Shown here: positions 11,698 through 23,090 of the stretch, one piece after another | Numbering within the stretch: the stretch's first letter is position 1 | Layout of the letters: each line of letters opens with the position of its first letter | Origin: Ephydatia muelleri | Taxonomy: Eukaryota > Porifera > Demospongiae > Spongillida > Spongillidae | Assembly (NCBI GenBank): GCA_013339895.1 | Contig: JABACO010000003.1 | Coordinates: 1,725,860-1,789,859, forward strand | Direction of reading: 5' to 3' | Length of the DNA stretch: 64,000 nucleotides | Position numbers and translations under genes: made by a program | Notes under the pieces: generated by a model | What the model was told of the DNA's origin: nothing | Databases searched by the model: none | The model's input: only the letters and a program-made list of their open reading frames with translations

Positions 11698-11701
11698 GAG
11701 C

Positions 11702-12500
11702 AGGTGGATAGCCTGTACTCCACACATCAGGAGTCCATCGTACTCAAGGAATCAGGTCAGAATGATACAAGAATGTAAAATTCTGATGCCTATCACCATG
11801 TAAATCAGTAACGTAATGCAGGTGTGCATATCACACAGCATGCAATGCAAGCTGTAATAATTACTAATTAGCCAATTGCATGTATGGTGTGCCATGGTAG
11901 GAAACACATTGGTTGCATTGGCATGTGCCTATTACCTGCATACTCCACATGACATTTGTCCTGGACACACCACAGCTACTGCAAAGCTGCAACTGATGTC
12001 AACTGAAAGGGTGACACACCTATGTCAGAATGAGGTAGACATACCTTGGATCGAGATCTATTCCATTGTACAAAGCACATTATCTTTTCTTGTTGTAGCC
12101 ATCGTATGTGCAAAATATGACCACCCAGCTGAGATACCTCACTGAGAGCTTGTGTTCCTGCGCACTGAGCAATGATACATTTACACAAGCTAATGTGACC
12201 TGTCCCTCCAATAATGAACCATGGAGTGCAGTGGTCTCAGTTTGGGTCCAGTATGCATCAGATGATGGCTTGGTGACTGCTAGTGACCTTATCTCCATGA
12301 TTCAAAACTGGTTGCTTGATTCAACATGTGGTTGTGTTGCCATTGAAGGCTCCACCCTCTTACTAAGTAGAGGATGCTGTACAAATCATACCAGCTTCCA
12401 AGCGAATATCAATCAATCAAGCATCACAACTGTATCAGCAGAGGCTGGGAGTGTGTTGCTGATAAGCAATAATGCCTGTGCAGTATGGAATGACACTTTT
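11702..12500 (+). pseudogene. Ig-receptor copy A, end of exon D and exon E (outside the inversion)
   Basis: Plus-strand 11702-11755 reads VDSLYSTHQESIVLKES, the exact end of the Ig exon truncated at 9691, followed by a GTCAGA donor. Exon E (12099-12500) follows a TTGTTGTAG acceptor and is open for 134 codons: CSCALSNDTFTQ, a Cys-containing DLISMIQNWLL segment and CGCVAIEGS, ending at a GTAAGA donor. These are the membrane-proximal modules of the receptor. The transmembrane exon present in the other two copies was not found here. Confidence 0.65.
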
Positions 12501-12654
12501 GTAAGACACGTGTATTTATCGTTATGCATTTGTATCAGAATACTTATATCCAAAATGCACACAAAGAATTTTTTTTAGGATCAGCTATATAGTATCTTTC
12601 CGCGATGCACTATGTGTATATACATGGAGCACATTTTCATATAATATATCCTGC

Positions 12655-12960
12655 GTCCGCCCCTGAGCTTCGTTCCGAAAAACAGCTCCTTATATTTCTA
12701 GCAGTAATGATAATCAACATGATTGGTTGCCGATATCGATCTGACGATGGATATATTGCATCGCCTCTTTTCGCCATCGTCACAGAAATCGATATGCCTT
12801 TGATATAAAAAGGCCAACACGGAGTCCCTCACTACTGGAGTTCTATGCTGACTATGCACTACTACATTCATGCTACGGTATTTAGTTTTGATCACGCTGT
12901 GTACCGCTCACAATCGACGTCAATATATGTCCACTGACCCTAAATACCGTGCGTGGTTCC
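12655..12960. repeat. Dispersed repeat R4, copy 1
   Basis: Matches the reverse complement of 55310-55850, from the GAAGCTCAGG-like end through the CACTGACCCTAAATA motif near 12935. The 55-kb copy is longer because hairpin MITE sequence lies inside it. Confidence 0.7.
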
Positions 12961-13279
12961 AGTAAAAACAGTGAACCCGTTACAATGGGCGTTTTCTTAT
13001 GCGAAAACGACACGTGTAAAAGAAAAGTATAGCGGGAGTGAAAAAGCATAACTGTGGAAGTGCAAATTCGACTAATTATCGCTTGCGTGAGCGTTGTTAT
13101 TTCTCGCTACTGCATGAATTGGTGTATTATATATAGATACCTATACGCCCAATTGAACGGGAGTTGCGACTAATAGATGTATTATCATATGGAACAGCCA
13201 TTGCACTTGATATCTCAGGTTAACCAAGGACTCCATATTCAATAGTTATAGGTCTGACATAGATTTCATAATTACAACA

Positions 13280-13341
13280 GTTTCCGCGAAAATGATTCCA
13301 AGTTGATAATATTATATCCGTGATATCATTTTCACGGAAAC
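13280..13341. repeat. Short hairpin repeat
   Basis: Arms GTTTCCGCGAAAATGAT and ATCATTTTCACGGAAAC are complementary with one mismatch around a 28-bp loop. The arm resembles the terminal repeat of the 251-bp MITE at 41787-42037, so this is probably a minimal relative. Confidence 0.6.
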
Positions 13342-13359
13342 TCACGGTTTTCCAAACAA

Positions 13360-13510
13360 TGCTTCGCAGATCCAAGGAGGATGATGTTGATCTAGCCAGG
13401 TGCAGCAGATGACAAAATCTTCCACAAAGCCTCAGTAGGAGCAACGCCACCTGCGAATCAATGGAGTCAACATCCTCCAACTGCTTCAGTACTAATAGTT
13501 TCATGTGCTA
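13360..13510 (-). pseudogene. Reverse-transcriptase polyprotein fragment, short copy
   Basis: The minus frame LKQLEDVDSIDSQVALLLLRLCGRF is shared with 30280-30584. It resembles a leucine-rich segment found between the RT and C-terminal modules of invertebrate retroelements (from memory). The frame continues into unrelated hairpin sequence, so this is only a fragment. Confidence 0.45.
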
Positions 13511-13739
13511 AAGTCTAATACGCTGGGTTATCATCTGCTTCGACCAGGATAATATTTCGCAATGCCATGCGCCGAAAGTCCACCCGATGCATTTCATTCA
13601 CGGTGTCATGTGACTTCCTGACTTTGGCAATGCTTTAGGATGAAAGTTTCAGGATAATAATGATCACAAACCAAATCATGTAATGTTGTTATGTGATCCT
13701 AATCCTTAAACAAATGAAGCATGCATGTTGTGTTCTCAC

Positions 13740-16143
13740 CTATAGATGACAATTGCTCCTATGCAAGTAGTCAGAGCAATTCCTCCAACAATTCCTCCAA
13801 TAATTGTTTCAACTTTCACTTCAGGAAATTTAATATGGCGCGACGTGCGCCTAGTACGGCGCCGAAGGCGCCCTCGTTCATGGCCGAAACATTGCTAAAA
13901 AAATTTGGTGCTAGACGGGTGGTTTTTGACACTGGATTCGGATTCCGGGTGCAAATTGACCTGGTCCCTCGCGCCTTCGGCGCGGCCCTAAACCCCAAAC
14001 CCTAAACCCAAAATATATATCCTAATAGCGTCAAATGCCGCGTCTTAGCATCAGAAGAAATTGATCCAATTATGCTATGAGGGCAACTTTCATTCAGATT
14101 AGTACCATTTGTGCAGCACCCTCTACTTAGTTGGAGGGTGGAGCCTTCAATGGCAACACAACCACATCCTAAATCAAGCAGCCAGGTTTGCATCATGGAG
14201 ATAAGGTCACTAGCAGTCACCAAGCCATCATCTGATGCATACTGGACCCGAACTGAGACCACTGCACTCCATGGTTCATTATTGGAGGGACAGGTCACAT
14301 TAGCTTGTGTAAATGTATCATTGGTCAGTGTGCAGGAACACAAGGTCTCATGAAGTATCTCAGCTGGGTGGTCATATTCTGTACATACGATGGCTACAAC
14401 ATGAAGGAATAAAATGTAACAATGCTTTGCATAAATAGAAGAGACTGAATATATGTACATGTACCTCATTCTGGCATAGGTGTGCCAGATTTTTTTACAT
14501 GACATCAGTTGTAGCTTTGCCATTGCTATATGTGTAGCACATCATGTCATGTAGGTAACATGTGCAGTAACACATGTCTCCTACCAGACGTACCATATCC
14601 TCCCATTCTAGTTAGACTTCATCCACATTTATGGGATAGCACGTATCTCATAAAATGTGATTGCGCACATACTATACGTACCCTGTTCTGCATCATGGCT
14701 GCCTGATTCCATGAGTACGATGGACTCCTGATGTGTGGAGTACAGGCTATCCACCTCACACACATACTGGCCCAGACCACTCCATGTCACTGTGTATGAA
14801 AGAGTATTGCCTCCAACTACAGTCTCCAGCACTGACCCATTCTTCATCAGGGTGATGTTGTGGACATCTGGAGTTCCATTAAGTGCTGCACAGGTGATAA
14901 CTATGACAGGAGAGTCAGGGCTGGGGTGTGGTGGTACAGCTTGTAGGGAGACCTGAGGTGGAAGTGGTATGGGAACGTGCATGTTAAGTAATGACAAAAA
15001 ATGAATTCTCTTTACCATATATCTGGACGATGAATCGCTCAATTACATATGCCCACCCTTGATCATTGTCAATTAAGACACCTCTGATATAAGGGGGTAT
15101 GCAAGATATAGCCCAATAGAGTCCTTCACAAATATTAGCTACTACTTCAAACACTCCAAATTCATTGGGTGTAGCATTAGTTAAATAGAGTGTTAGTCTT
15201 CCATTTCGCAAGAAGTAAAATGCCCTGTTATCAAAGCGCTGAATGCCATTGAAGAATAGCCGATAAATTGGATTTGGACAATTAAGACAGATATCCAAAC
15301 AGCTTCAAAAATCTCACCTTTGACTAAATAAATGATGACACAGTGAATGTTACAGGAGAGTGTGCTGCATAGTGGCCTTCCAGAAGAGAGAGCAGGTTCT
15401 GAATGCAACCATAGCTGTTAACGCCTTGTATGTTCTTGATCGTGACAGTGTACTGACCCTCATCTGACTTTCCAGCCCTCTGGATGGTCAGTCTGGTCCC
15501 AGTTGTGTTAGTGCACACCCCCATGTCAGAAGAACAGTTGACAGGTAGTGGATTGCCATCTTTGTACCACTGGAGGGACTGGATGTACTGTGCTCTAGGA
15601 TTTGACGATAAGCTGACTTCAAGGGCTATGTTGTCTCCATAGTGATAGGTGACCACAGTTGGACCGATGGGAATTAGAAATCCTGCGTATTTAAGACAAT
15701 CGGTGTGGATACACTATAGATCAGTCGATGTGCTGTGACATATTACAATGCGCCATGAAAAATACACACTTAGATTTTGTGACCTTGGACTTGCATACAG
15801 TAGTTGTACTATTTAATCCTGCATGTACTGGTACTGGATTGCTTTGTCATATATATTATTAGCTTCCTACCTTGTGGTTCGATAGAGATATAGCCAACAG
15901 CCACATCACTTTCATTGGACTGCACATGGCAAAAATATAGACTCAGTTTCCTTTCTCGTGGAAATATGTACACTGTAGCACTGGGCCCCTGGTTGTTTAT
16001 ATAATTACCAGGAGCAGATGAGTACCAGACATAGGACAGTGGCATTGGAGGGGTTGGATCGATGGTGCAGAAAAGGGTCACAGTTAACGTTGAGTCCACA
16101 GGGATTGGTCCATTGGTAAGAGCACTGACAGTCACCTTGTAGC
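13740..16143 (-). pseudogene. Ig-receptor copy 1, broken
   Basis: Cell-surface Ig protein homologous to the copy at 31.8-34.1 kb. Exon A (15871-16143, 91 codons, open) has the LFCTID and YFCHV cysteine strands of an Ig domain. Exon B (15318-15682) ends in a 2-bp insertion that creates a TAG just before its donor. Exon C (end at 15016) has lost its first part, its acceptor and the preceding intron by a deletion near 15300. Exon D (about 14703-14963) has its acceptor AG changed (accag to accac) and its donor GT changed to GC; a second GT lies at 14681. Exon E (from 14393) has a 1-bp deletion near 14345. A transmembrane segment with GGIVGGI (about 13740-13820) is separated from exon E by a 225-bp insertion. 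At least five lesions make a full-length product impossible. Confidence 0.75.
13822..14046. mobile_element. 225-bp GC-rich insertion with inverted repeats and TTTAGGG-like units
   Basis: Absent from the corresponding place in unit 2 (near 31840), so it is an insertion into the last exon of the Ig gene. A CTT on each side may be a target duplication. Inside are GCGCCGAAGGCGC near 13860 and its reverse complement near 13970, and CCCTAAA-type units near 13986-14009. ORFs on both strands (up to 94 codons) reflect the inverted repeats. The class is unknown. Confidence 0.6.
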
Positions 16144-16968
16144 CTGTTGTTAAAAAAATAGAGTCGTACACAGTGGCAGCTGATCTACTCAAACTGGGAG
16201 GGGGACGGGGCGGGGTGGGTGTTAATTAAAACTCTATTGACAAACATGAAATTCACTACTGCCATGCATGTGCATGTCACTTTTTGTCATGGCTGTGAAG
16301 TTCAAGCAGACCTCAGAAAGCCTTTGCGAAATCATTACTCTCACCGCGGACCGCCCCTATTCTCAATAAGTACAGACTACATGCATCGATCCACAGCCGA
16401 CATCATTACAAAGTCCAGAGGGAATTCTCAGCCCCTCAGCCCGGGGGTTACCATAACACGCAAACTAATGAATTACTCTAATTTAATCTCTAAATCAGAG
16501 GTATGCAATGAGATTAATGCCACAATAGCGCTTAGTGATCTAAAACCTTCCCGTTGCCTTGTAAATCCGAACCAATACAACGGTTATTGTTTTTTTACGC
16601 ATTCCCAGACTATAAGCTTTATCATGCACGTAAATGAATCTGAGAACGAGACTACTCGTTGACGCATTGATTAGACGTTGGCAGGCTCGCTGATAACACC
16701 GCAGTTAGAAAATTGTACGATTTGTAGCTTATAGGTAATTATAGCTACCCCGCGGTAGTTGGATCGCGGCCAACTGAAGCTATAGAGTACACGTAGCTTG
16801 ATCATTATGACGTTACATGCACCGAACCTGTGTAAGAGCGTTTTAGGGACCACAGCGTTTTAGGGTCCCCGTCCCTAAAACGCTGTCCCCATAGGCCCTA
16901 TAATACTAGGAATTAAGAGACCCTTCTAGAGTTTTAGGGACCCCATAGGTAAGGCATGGTATTATAGA
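16144..16968. other. Non-coding part of the duplication
   Basis: Upstream of Ig exon A. It holds a 147-codon plus ORF that is broken by indels in the unit 2 copy, so it is probably not a gene. Near 16838-16945 several GCGTTTTAGGGACC motifs occur in both orientations, next to the Ginger-like element. No first exon for the Ig gene was found. Confidence 0.5.
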
Positions 16969-18686
16969 ACAGCGGTAACGAATTGTGAGCATTCTTCACA
17001 CTTCAATCGCGACTAAATCCGGGTGATTTAGACACGTGTTGAAGTGTGAAATGGACGAAGCTACGAACGACAGTTGCCCGGATAAGTATCCATTCAAGAG
17101 CTATTTAATCATCTTGCTTCTGACAATGCTGATAAGTAGTACAAGCATGGATTAAGAAAGAGAAGTATTTTGTTACTGATGTTGGAAGGCTATTTTATGT
17201 GGGTGGAAGCGGAAAAGAGAAGCCTCGCTTCGTTGTTGAAAACGTCGAAGAAAGAAAACGAATAATTAGCAGTATTCATGATTTGGTTCATCTTGGAAGG
17301 GACAAACCTTGTCCGAAATAACGGAACGATACTACTGGCAAGTTAAGAAATGCATAATGAAGTGTGTGCAATGTATGTAGTTGAATCAAAATTAACACTT
17401 GTTTTGTTATAATGCTATAGGTAAGAACTTGTGACCCTTGTCAAAGGAACAATGCAACAAAGCTTCAGAAGCAACATGCACCATTGCATCCTATACCTGT
17501 AAAAGATGGTGCTTGGCATCAGTCCTTTACCTGAGACTTCGAAAGGTCACAAGTATATAATGTTAATCCCTGATTATTACTGTACAAAATGGACTGAAGC
17601 ATTTCCTCTGAAAAATAAAAACAGCTTCATCAATGCTGATATTCTGTTTTCTGTACATGAACTGATTATACTATTTTTAATTTTTTTAAAACAAGGAATG
17701 TTTATACACGAATAGTTTATTTGTCGCCATGGTTGTCCTGCAATAATTGTGTCTGATCAAGGAAGGGAATTTGAGAATGCATTATCACAATGTCTTTTAA
17801 CAAAACCAAGGTGGAGCATCACATTATCATCCTCACGTACATATATGTGTGTTGTATTTGATTGAATTTCAAGCTTAATTCATATTAATTAACAGTCTAA
17901 TGAATTAACTGAAAAATTTAATCAGATGCTATGTCGGTCACTGGTTAAAGTAATAAATACAGATCACGATGACTGGGATGAAAAGTTAGAATCAACTCTT
18001 ATTGGTTATCGACTAGCCAGGCCGAGAAGTACAGGTTTCTCACCACTTTTCATGCTAAATCATAGAAAAGCTCGTTCTACACCTTTAGGCTGTTAGTTAT
18101 GTTATACTAATATTCTGTTAACCGGAAGAGGGAAGGAGGCTTCTGACCAGTAAGAACGGATACTCATAAATGAAAACCAACAAAATGCAATTTCAAGTGA
18201 CATTTGGGTTAAAGTTGGAAGTTCTACACTGAACATAACACGTCAGTCCACAAAAAGGGGGACTAGACTGTGGAGCATTTGCTATTGCCTTGGGGGTACC
18301 ATTCGGTACAAGGAGACAATTTGCAGGATTTAGCCCTATAAACAGGATGCATAGAGAAATCACTTATATTAAAACTGCTTTGAAAGTCAGAAGCTGATGC
18401 CATTTCCAACAAGTAATGCTCTTGACAAAAGATGTAGGCAACAGAAATACACTATCTGTCTTTATAACTGCCTGGAACTGCAAGGATTGTTGATTTGACA
18501 TCAGTGTAGTGGTTTATTGTTCTGTCGTGCGTGTTCATGTATTGGCAATATCTCATCTGCATGTCAAATTACATGGGGTTCCCTAAACGCTGGAGAGTCC
18601 TTAAAACGCTAGCGATATTGGGATAAGAGAGTCATCATAACACTAGTGATATGAGGACTGGGGTCCCTATTTTTCGCTACCGCTGT
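16969..18686 (+). mobile_element. Decayed Ginger-like DNA transposon, copy 1
   Basis: The ends ACAGCGGTAACGAA (16969) and, inverted, ACAGCGGTAGCGAA (18686) may be terminal repeats. Between them, split over several frames, are pieces of an integrase: an N-terminal segment ending VHLGRDK, a zinc-binding KCIMKCVQC, PLPETSKGHKYIM with KWTEAFPL from the first half of the core, a VSDQGREFENA core block, and GYRLARPRSTGFSPFF. Near 18260 the frame TRLWSICY, shifted, reads DCGAFAIA, the catalytic-Cys block of a Ulp1-like protease. Integrase plus Cys protease with short inverted ends is typical of Ginger-type and KRBA2-like elements. Stops and frameshifts occur throughout. Confidence 0.5.
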
Positions 18687-18712
18687 GGGGACCCGGGGTC
18701 CTCGATAATAGT

Positions 18713-18787
18713 AGTCTCGTACCCAGACCCGACTAACGTAAGCATTATCGCATTATGTACAATAAACTACGCCTAGTGGGTCTGGGG
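18713..18787. mobile_element. Short MITE with AGTCTCGTACCCAGACC end
   Basis: Begins AGTCTCGTACCCAGACC and ends GGTCTGGGG, nearly inverted. It has a paralogue at 36764-36838. The same terminal sequence occurs at 40437, 55457 and, inverted, near 56057-56080. Confidence 0.55.
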
Positions 18788-18952
18788 AAACAAGTCGATC
18801 ACAATTGTTCCACGACACTGGAATTCGGGTGCCCAATCAAACTGCAGAGTTTTCGTGACGTCAGATTTATATATAGCGATGGGTCATTTTCTCGGAAACT
18901 GACCCATATGCAGGCAATTGTTAGATATTAACCATGCATTGTGTTTAATCAT

Positions 18953-19068
18953 TGTAATGAGTCTACACACACTCGTAATATTAGTACACACCACAAAATC
19001 CAATGAATCACGAGACATGCGCCTCATACAGATATATTTAATAGTCACGTGATAATAACCACACTACA
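18953..19068 (-). repeat. 3' LTR of LTR element 1
   Basis: 116 bp, starts TGTAATGAGTC and ends CACTACA on the plus strand. Identical to the 5' LTR at 22975-23090. Confidence 0.95.
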
Positions 19069-19081
19069 CCTCCCCTCCTAG
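19069..19081 (-). other. Polypurine tract of LTR element 1
   Basis: On the minus strand TAGGAGGGGAGG directly precedes the 3' LTR, where second-strand synthesis is primed. It overlaps the end of the pol frame. Confidence 0.8.
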
Positions 19082-22000
19082 AATCGAAGTGGAGGTCTGA
19101 TAACTGTTCCAGTTCTAGTGCGTGTCATGATAGGGCTCCTGGGTGGTGCCTGTGGTACAGGTTCTGTCTCGTCAGGTTCAGAAGGCTGGTCCTCAGTTGA
19201 GGCCTCCTCAGCATCCTCGAGTGAAGGGATTTCTGTGAGGTGAGATCTGTTCCTTCTCAACTGACCTGCAGGGGTTTGCACTAAATATGATCTCGGTGTG
19301 GAGGCGGGTACTGTGACAGTGCCTGGTATCTTGTCCCCATCTTTTGATACCCATACCTCTGTACCATCCTCCAATGGTGTTTTTGAACGTGTCTGGTGCC
19401 GCTGGTCGTAATAGATTTTCTGCTTCTCTTTCAGACACCTGTTTTTCACCTTGAACTCCTTTAGGTAGGGCCATCCTGGAATAAGGACTGTGGTTGTCTG
19501 TGGGATTGTGCTTCGAAGTTTTCTCCCCATCAACAGTTCCGATGGAGAGAGATTACACCAAGGCATTGGGGTGGCATTGTAGCTCAGGACTGCTAAAAAG
19601 GGATCTTCGGATCGTCCAAGAAGTCGTTTAGCTGTTTGAACTGCACGTTCTGCCTCTCCGTTGCTTTGGGGATAATGAGGACTGCTAGTCACATGCACGA
19701 ACCCATACGCCTGGCTAAATTGTTTCATCTCATGTGACTGGTATTGTGGGCCATTATCACTTATCAACAACTCTGGAATTCCATGTCTAGAAAATACAGC
19801 CTTCATAATGCTGATAATTGCTGATGTAGTTGTTGCTGTTAACTTGATTACTTCTAGGAATCTGGAGAAATAATCTACCAAGACGATGTAGGAGTGTCCT
19901 TTGAACTCAAAAAGATCTGACCCGACCTTTTGCCAGGGATAGTCCGGAGGTTGGGATACAATCATGGGCTCTTTATGAGTAGTTGTGGTTCTAGCACAGA
20001 TACGACAGTGTTTCACTAAGGACTCAATTTCTTTAGAAACACCAGGCCACCAAACAGACTGCTGCACCCTTAGTTTACATCTTTGAATTCCAAGGTGTCC
20101 ACTATGAATTTTGTCAAGTGTTTCTCTACGGCAAGCCCTTGGAACAACGATGCGACTCCCAAATAGTAACAGACCATCTTGTATTGTCAACAATCCTCTG
20201 TGTACCCAGTACGGCTTGGTACCATCCGATATGCAGTGTTTCTCAGGCCAGCCAAACCGGCAATACTTCATAATTTGTACACATTCTGGATCCGAGGCTT
20301 GAAACACACGATAGGTCTGCAGCTTGCCTTCTGTTGCTGGTAAGCATTTGGTCACATTTGACACAAACCCTTCTACCTCATCTTGAAGTGCATTCGAGTC
20401 AGCATCTGGTAATGTCGTTGGTGCACGTGAGAGAGTGTCTGCAGTATACAAGAGTTTCCCTGGAACGTGGACAATGCTGTAGTCGAAACGCATCAGATGA
20501 AGCCGAAAACGAAGAACTCGAGGTGGGAGGTTGTCAAGATGTGTTGAACTCAAGAGTGGCACTAGGGGTTTATGGTCCGTCTCAATGCAAAACCGTTTCC
20601 CAACTAAGTAATCTCTAAATCTTTCACATGCCCATGTGGTCGCAAGTGCTTCTTTCTCAATCTGTGCGTATCTCACTTCGGTTGATGACATAGAACGAGA
20701 AGCAAACGCTACTGGCTTCCATGCATTGGCTTCCATCTGTAGAAGGACGGCTCCGAGACCATGCGAAGAGGCATCCGCTGACACTTTGGTCTCATTTGCA
20801 GGATTGTAAAACGCAAGTACAGCTGGGTTTGGTCAGTTCTGTTTTGATATTTGTAACGATTCAACTTGGTCAGGTCCCCAACACCAGCACCGTTTTGTAC
20901 TAAGTAGCTCTCGTAATGGTTGGCTCAACTCTGCCAGATTTGGTGTAAACTTCCCAAGTTGAGTCACCATTCCCATGAAACGTCTTAGATCAGAGATGTT
21001 TTTTGGTGGAGGCATATCTTTGATGGCTGCAATCTTCTCAGGATCAGGCGAAACACCAGAACTGTCAATAACATGGCCCAGAAAGGTAATTGTACGTTTG
21101 GAGAACAAGCATTTCTCCTTGTTCAACGTTAGACCGGCAGATTGTATACGACTAAGTGTTGTAAGTAGCCTCTTGTCATGTTCTTCTTGGGATTTCCCAA
21201 ACACCAGAGTATCATCCATCTGACAAACTATGCCGTCCAAGCCACTTAGTACCTTGTTCATGACCTTCTGAAAGTGTTCGGGGGCGCTTGCAATGCCGAA
21301 TGGGAGTTTATTGAAGCAATACCGCCCAAATGGTGTAATGAACGTTGTTAGGAGTCGTGACTCCTCGCTCAGTGGTATTTGCCAAAATCCACTATTGGCA
21401 TCAAGTTTGGAAAACACCTGTGCTCCAGAGAGTGAAGCCAAAGTAACATCCACCTTTGGAAGAGGGTGAACTTCGCGCAGGACACACTCATTCAGTGGTC
21501 TGAGATATACACAGATCCTTAGACTACCCGTTTTTTTAGGCACAGCAACCATGGCAGCACACCATTCCGTAGGCACGTCGACTTGAGAGATAACACCAGA
21601 AGATTCCATTTTGGTAAGCTCCAACTTAACTTTCTCAAAATAGGGAATAGGGATGTTTCTGGCTGTGTAGACGCAATGGGGAGTTGCATTTGGTTTCAAC
21701 TTAATGTGATATGGGTCATCATAAATACCAAGACCACGGAAGAGGTTTGGGAACTGTCGGTAGATGTTTGTGCTATAGTCGTCAATACTGTTAATTCTGG
21801 ACAGTAGTTGCAGGGACTGGATTGCAGGAAGCCCTAGCAGGTTCCCCTTCAGTCCTTTTATCACGTACACTGGTTGATGGCAAACACGACCAGAGTATTT
21901 GAGCTCCATTTGGAGAACTCCTAGAATATGTAGGGGTTCTGCGGAAGGTCCGTACAATGTTTTAGCGCATTTCCTCAGGAGTTGTGTTTTCCCCAAAGAC

Positions 22001-22953
22001 TCATACGTTGTTTCTGAAATTGCTGTGACTTCTGGTCCAGTATCAATCTTGAATCTCAGAAGTTTGCCATGTGAGGCGACATCAACTGTCCACGTACTTG
22101 TTCCTTTATTACCCAGAGTCCCAAGGAATACTGGATCAGCTGATTGCACATCTTCTTCGAAGCCAGGGACTGATAGGGCCAGCACTTCTTTGGAGCGACA
22201 ATGAGCACTGAAGTGCCCTTGTCTGCCACAAGAGTGGCAAGCTACACGTCTAGCAGGACAGTTTTCTCGAGTATGAGGACCACGACCACAGTTTCCGCAC
22301 CTGGTTCTGCCTATATTGGGCAGATTCACTGTACTGTGTGTATTTGGGCCTCTTACTTGTTCTCTCCGCTGCTGTCCAACCACGTCTACATCAGTTGTTC
22401 CCGGTACTTTCAGGTCACTTCTTAATGACTGCTGTTGTTCTTTAACAGCTTCTTTCTGTCGTGCTGCCCTCTTTGCCTTTTCCAAGGTAAGTTCAGGATC
22501 TAGCTGCAGGCGTTCGGAGAGTGCACAGTCAAGTAGCCCCACCACCAGTCGGTCGCGTATCATTTCGTCCTTCATTGCCCCGTATTCACAATTCTCGGCG
22601 AGGCTGTAAAGGTCAGAGATGTACTGTTCTACAGACTCTCTGTCTCTTTGCGCCCGCCGGTTAAAGCGCGCTCTTTCAAAAATGATGTTCTTTCGAACTT
22701 TGAAAAAGTCGTTAAATTTTTTTAACACGGCAACGTAACTTCCCCTTTCTTCAACTGTTGCGTTCATAGAAGAAAGAACATTCTCTGCCTCTTCCCCGAG
22801 GCAGTACAGGAGGGTGCAGACTTGCCTTTCCCCGGACTCCCCCGACAGTCCAGAAGCCACGCGAAACTGCTCAAAACGACGTCTCCATTTCTCCCACTCG
22901 TCCGGGGTCTTGAAATCAAACGGCTCAGGCGGTTCTAGGCGAATGTTAGCCAT
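19078..22953 (-). pseudogene. gag-pol polyprotein of LTR element 1, frame disrupted
   Basis: A single gag-pol frame of about 1291 codons starting at 22953 (MANIRLEPPE), just inside the primer-binding site; the open frame runs further upstream into the LTR but that part is probably untranslated leader. Order: gag; two CCHC zinc knuckles (about 219-252); protease with DTG (about 304); reverse transcriptase with KLDANSGFWQ and a QMDD box (about 578-581); RNase H (from about 724); integrase HHCC finger (about 950-985) and D, D, E core residues (about 1013, 1066, 1102). One extra G near 20826 and one missing A near 20853 put a short stretch out of frame and create a TGA. A Tyr replaces Asp in the CVDLRPLN block of RT (about 483). 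The product is probably not functional as written. Confidence 0.9.
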
Positions 22954-22956
22954 CTC

Positions 22957-22974
22957 TGTCCGCCGCTGCCACCA
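22957..22974 (-). other. Primer-binding site of LTR element 1
   Basis: On the minus strand TGGTGGCAGCGGCGGACA follows the 5' LTR directly and starts with TGG, complementary to a tRNA CCA end. I did not identify the tRNA. Confidence 0.7.
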
Positions 22975-23090
22975 TGTAATGAGTCTACACACACTCGTAA
23001 TATTAGTACACACCACAAAATCCAATGAATCACGAGACATGCGCCTCATACAGATATATTTAATAGTCACGTGATAATAACCACACTACA
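22975..23090 (-). repeat. 5' LTR of LTR element 1
   Basis: 116 bp, identical to the 3' LTR. It should carry the element promoter; no TATA-type box was assigned with confidence. Confidence 0.95.

Larger units (their letters stand above)
9690..11701. other. Inverted 2-kb segment
   Basis: Two unrelated genes are interrupted at its ends. The left end cuts the retroelement frame just before DALCLRY and truncates an Ig exon just after GQYVC. The right end carries the missing retroelement residues on the plus strand and abuts the missing end of the same Ig exon. Flipping the segment once would reconnect both, so a single inversion explains both breaks. Confidence 0.8.
13010..18867. repeat. Segmental duplication, unit 1
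   Basis: Same-orientation copy of 29916-36919. The shared order is hairpin repeat, reverse-transcriptase fragment, Ig-receptor gene, Ginger-like element and a short MITE. By eye most blocks are highly similar. Unit 1 lacks about 1.1 kb present at 30405-31515 of unit 2, has a 225-bp insertion at 13822, and has a deletion of roughly 170 bp near 15300. Confidence 0.85.
18953..23090 (-). mobile_element. Ty3/gypsy LTR retrotransposon, copy 1
   Basis: Complete 4138-bp element on the minus strand: two identical 116-bp LTRs beginning TG and ending CA, primer-binding site, gag-pol and polypurine tract. ATCAT on both flanks (18948-18952 and 23091-23095) is a perfect 5-bp target duplication. Identical LTRs imply a recent insertion. 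It lies at the end of a hAT transposase relic. A second copy is at 47782-51919. Confidence 0.95.

Noticed and set aside
11489-11725. 78-codon minus ORF that looks protein-like
   Set aside because: The plus strand here encodes the retroelement residues that join to 9689, so the minus frame is a shadow across the inversion breakpoint.
13721-14005. 94-codon plus ORF and 60-codon minus ORF
   Set aside because: They span the junction of the Ig exon antisense and the 225-bp insertion; its inverted repeats give open frames on both strands.
13984-14012. True interstitial telomere array
   Set aside because: Only about three imperfect CCCTAAA-like units; too short to call a telomere remnant, so reported only as resemblance.
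16219-16662. 147-codon plus ORF upstream of Ig copy 1
   Set aside because: The unit 2 copy is split by small indels into two frames, and no domain or splice signal supports it.
20833-23070. Upstream ATG at 23070 as the gag start
   Set aside because: The first 39 codons lie in the LTR and primer-binding site; the ATG at 22953 just inside the element is the plausible start.
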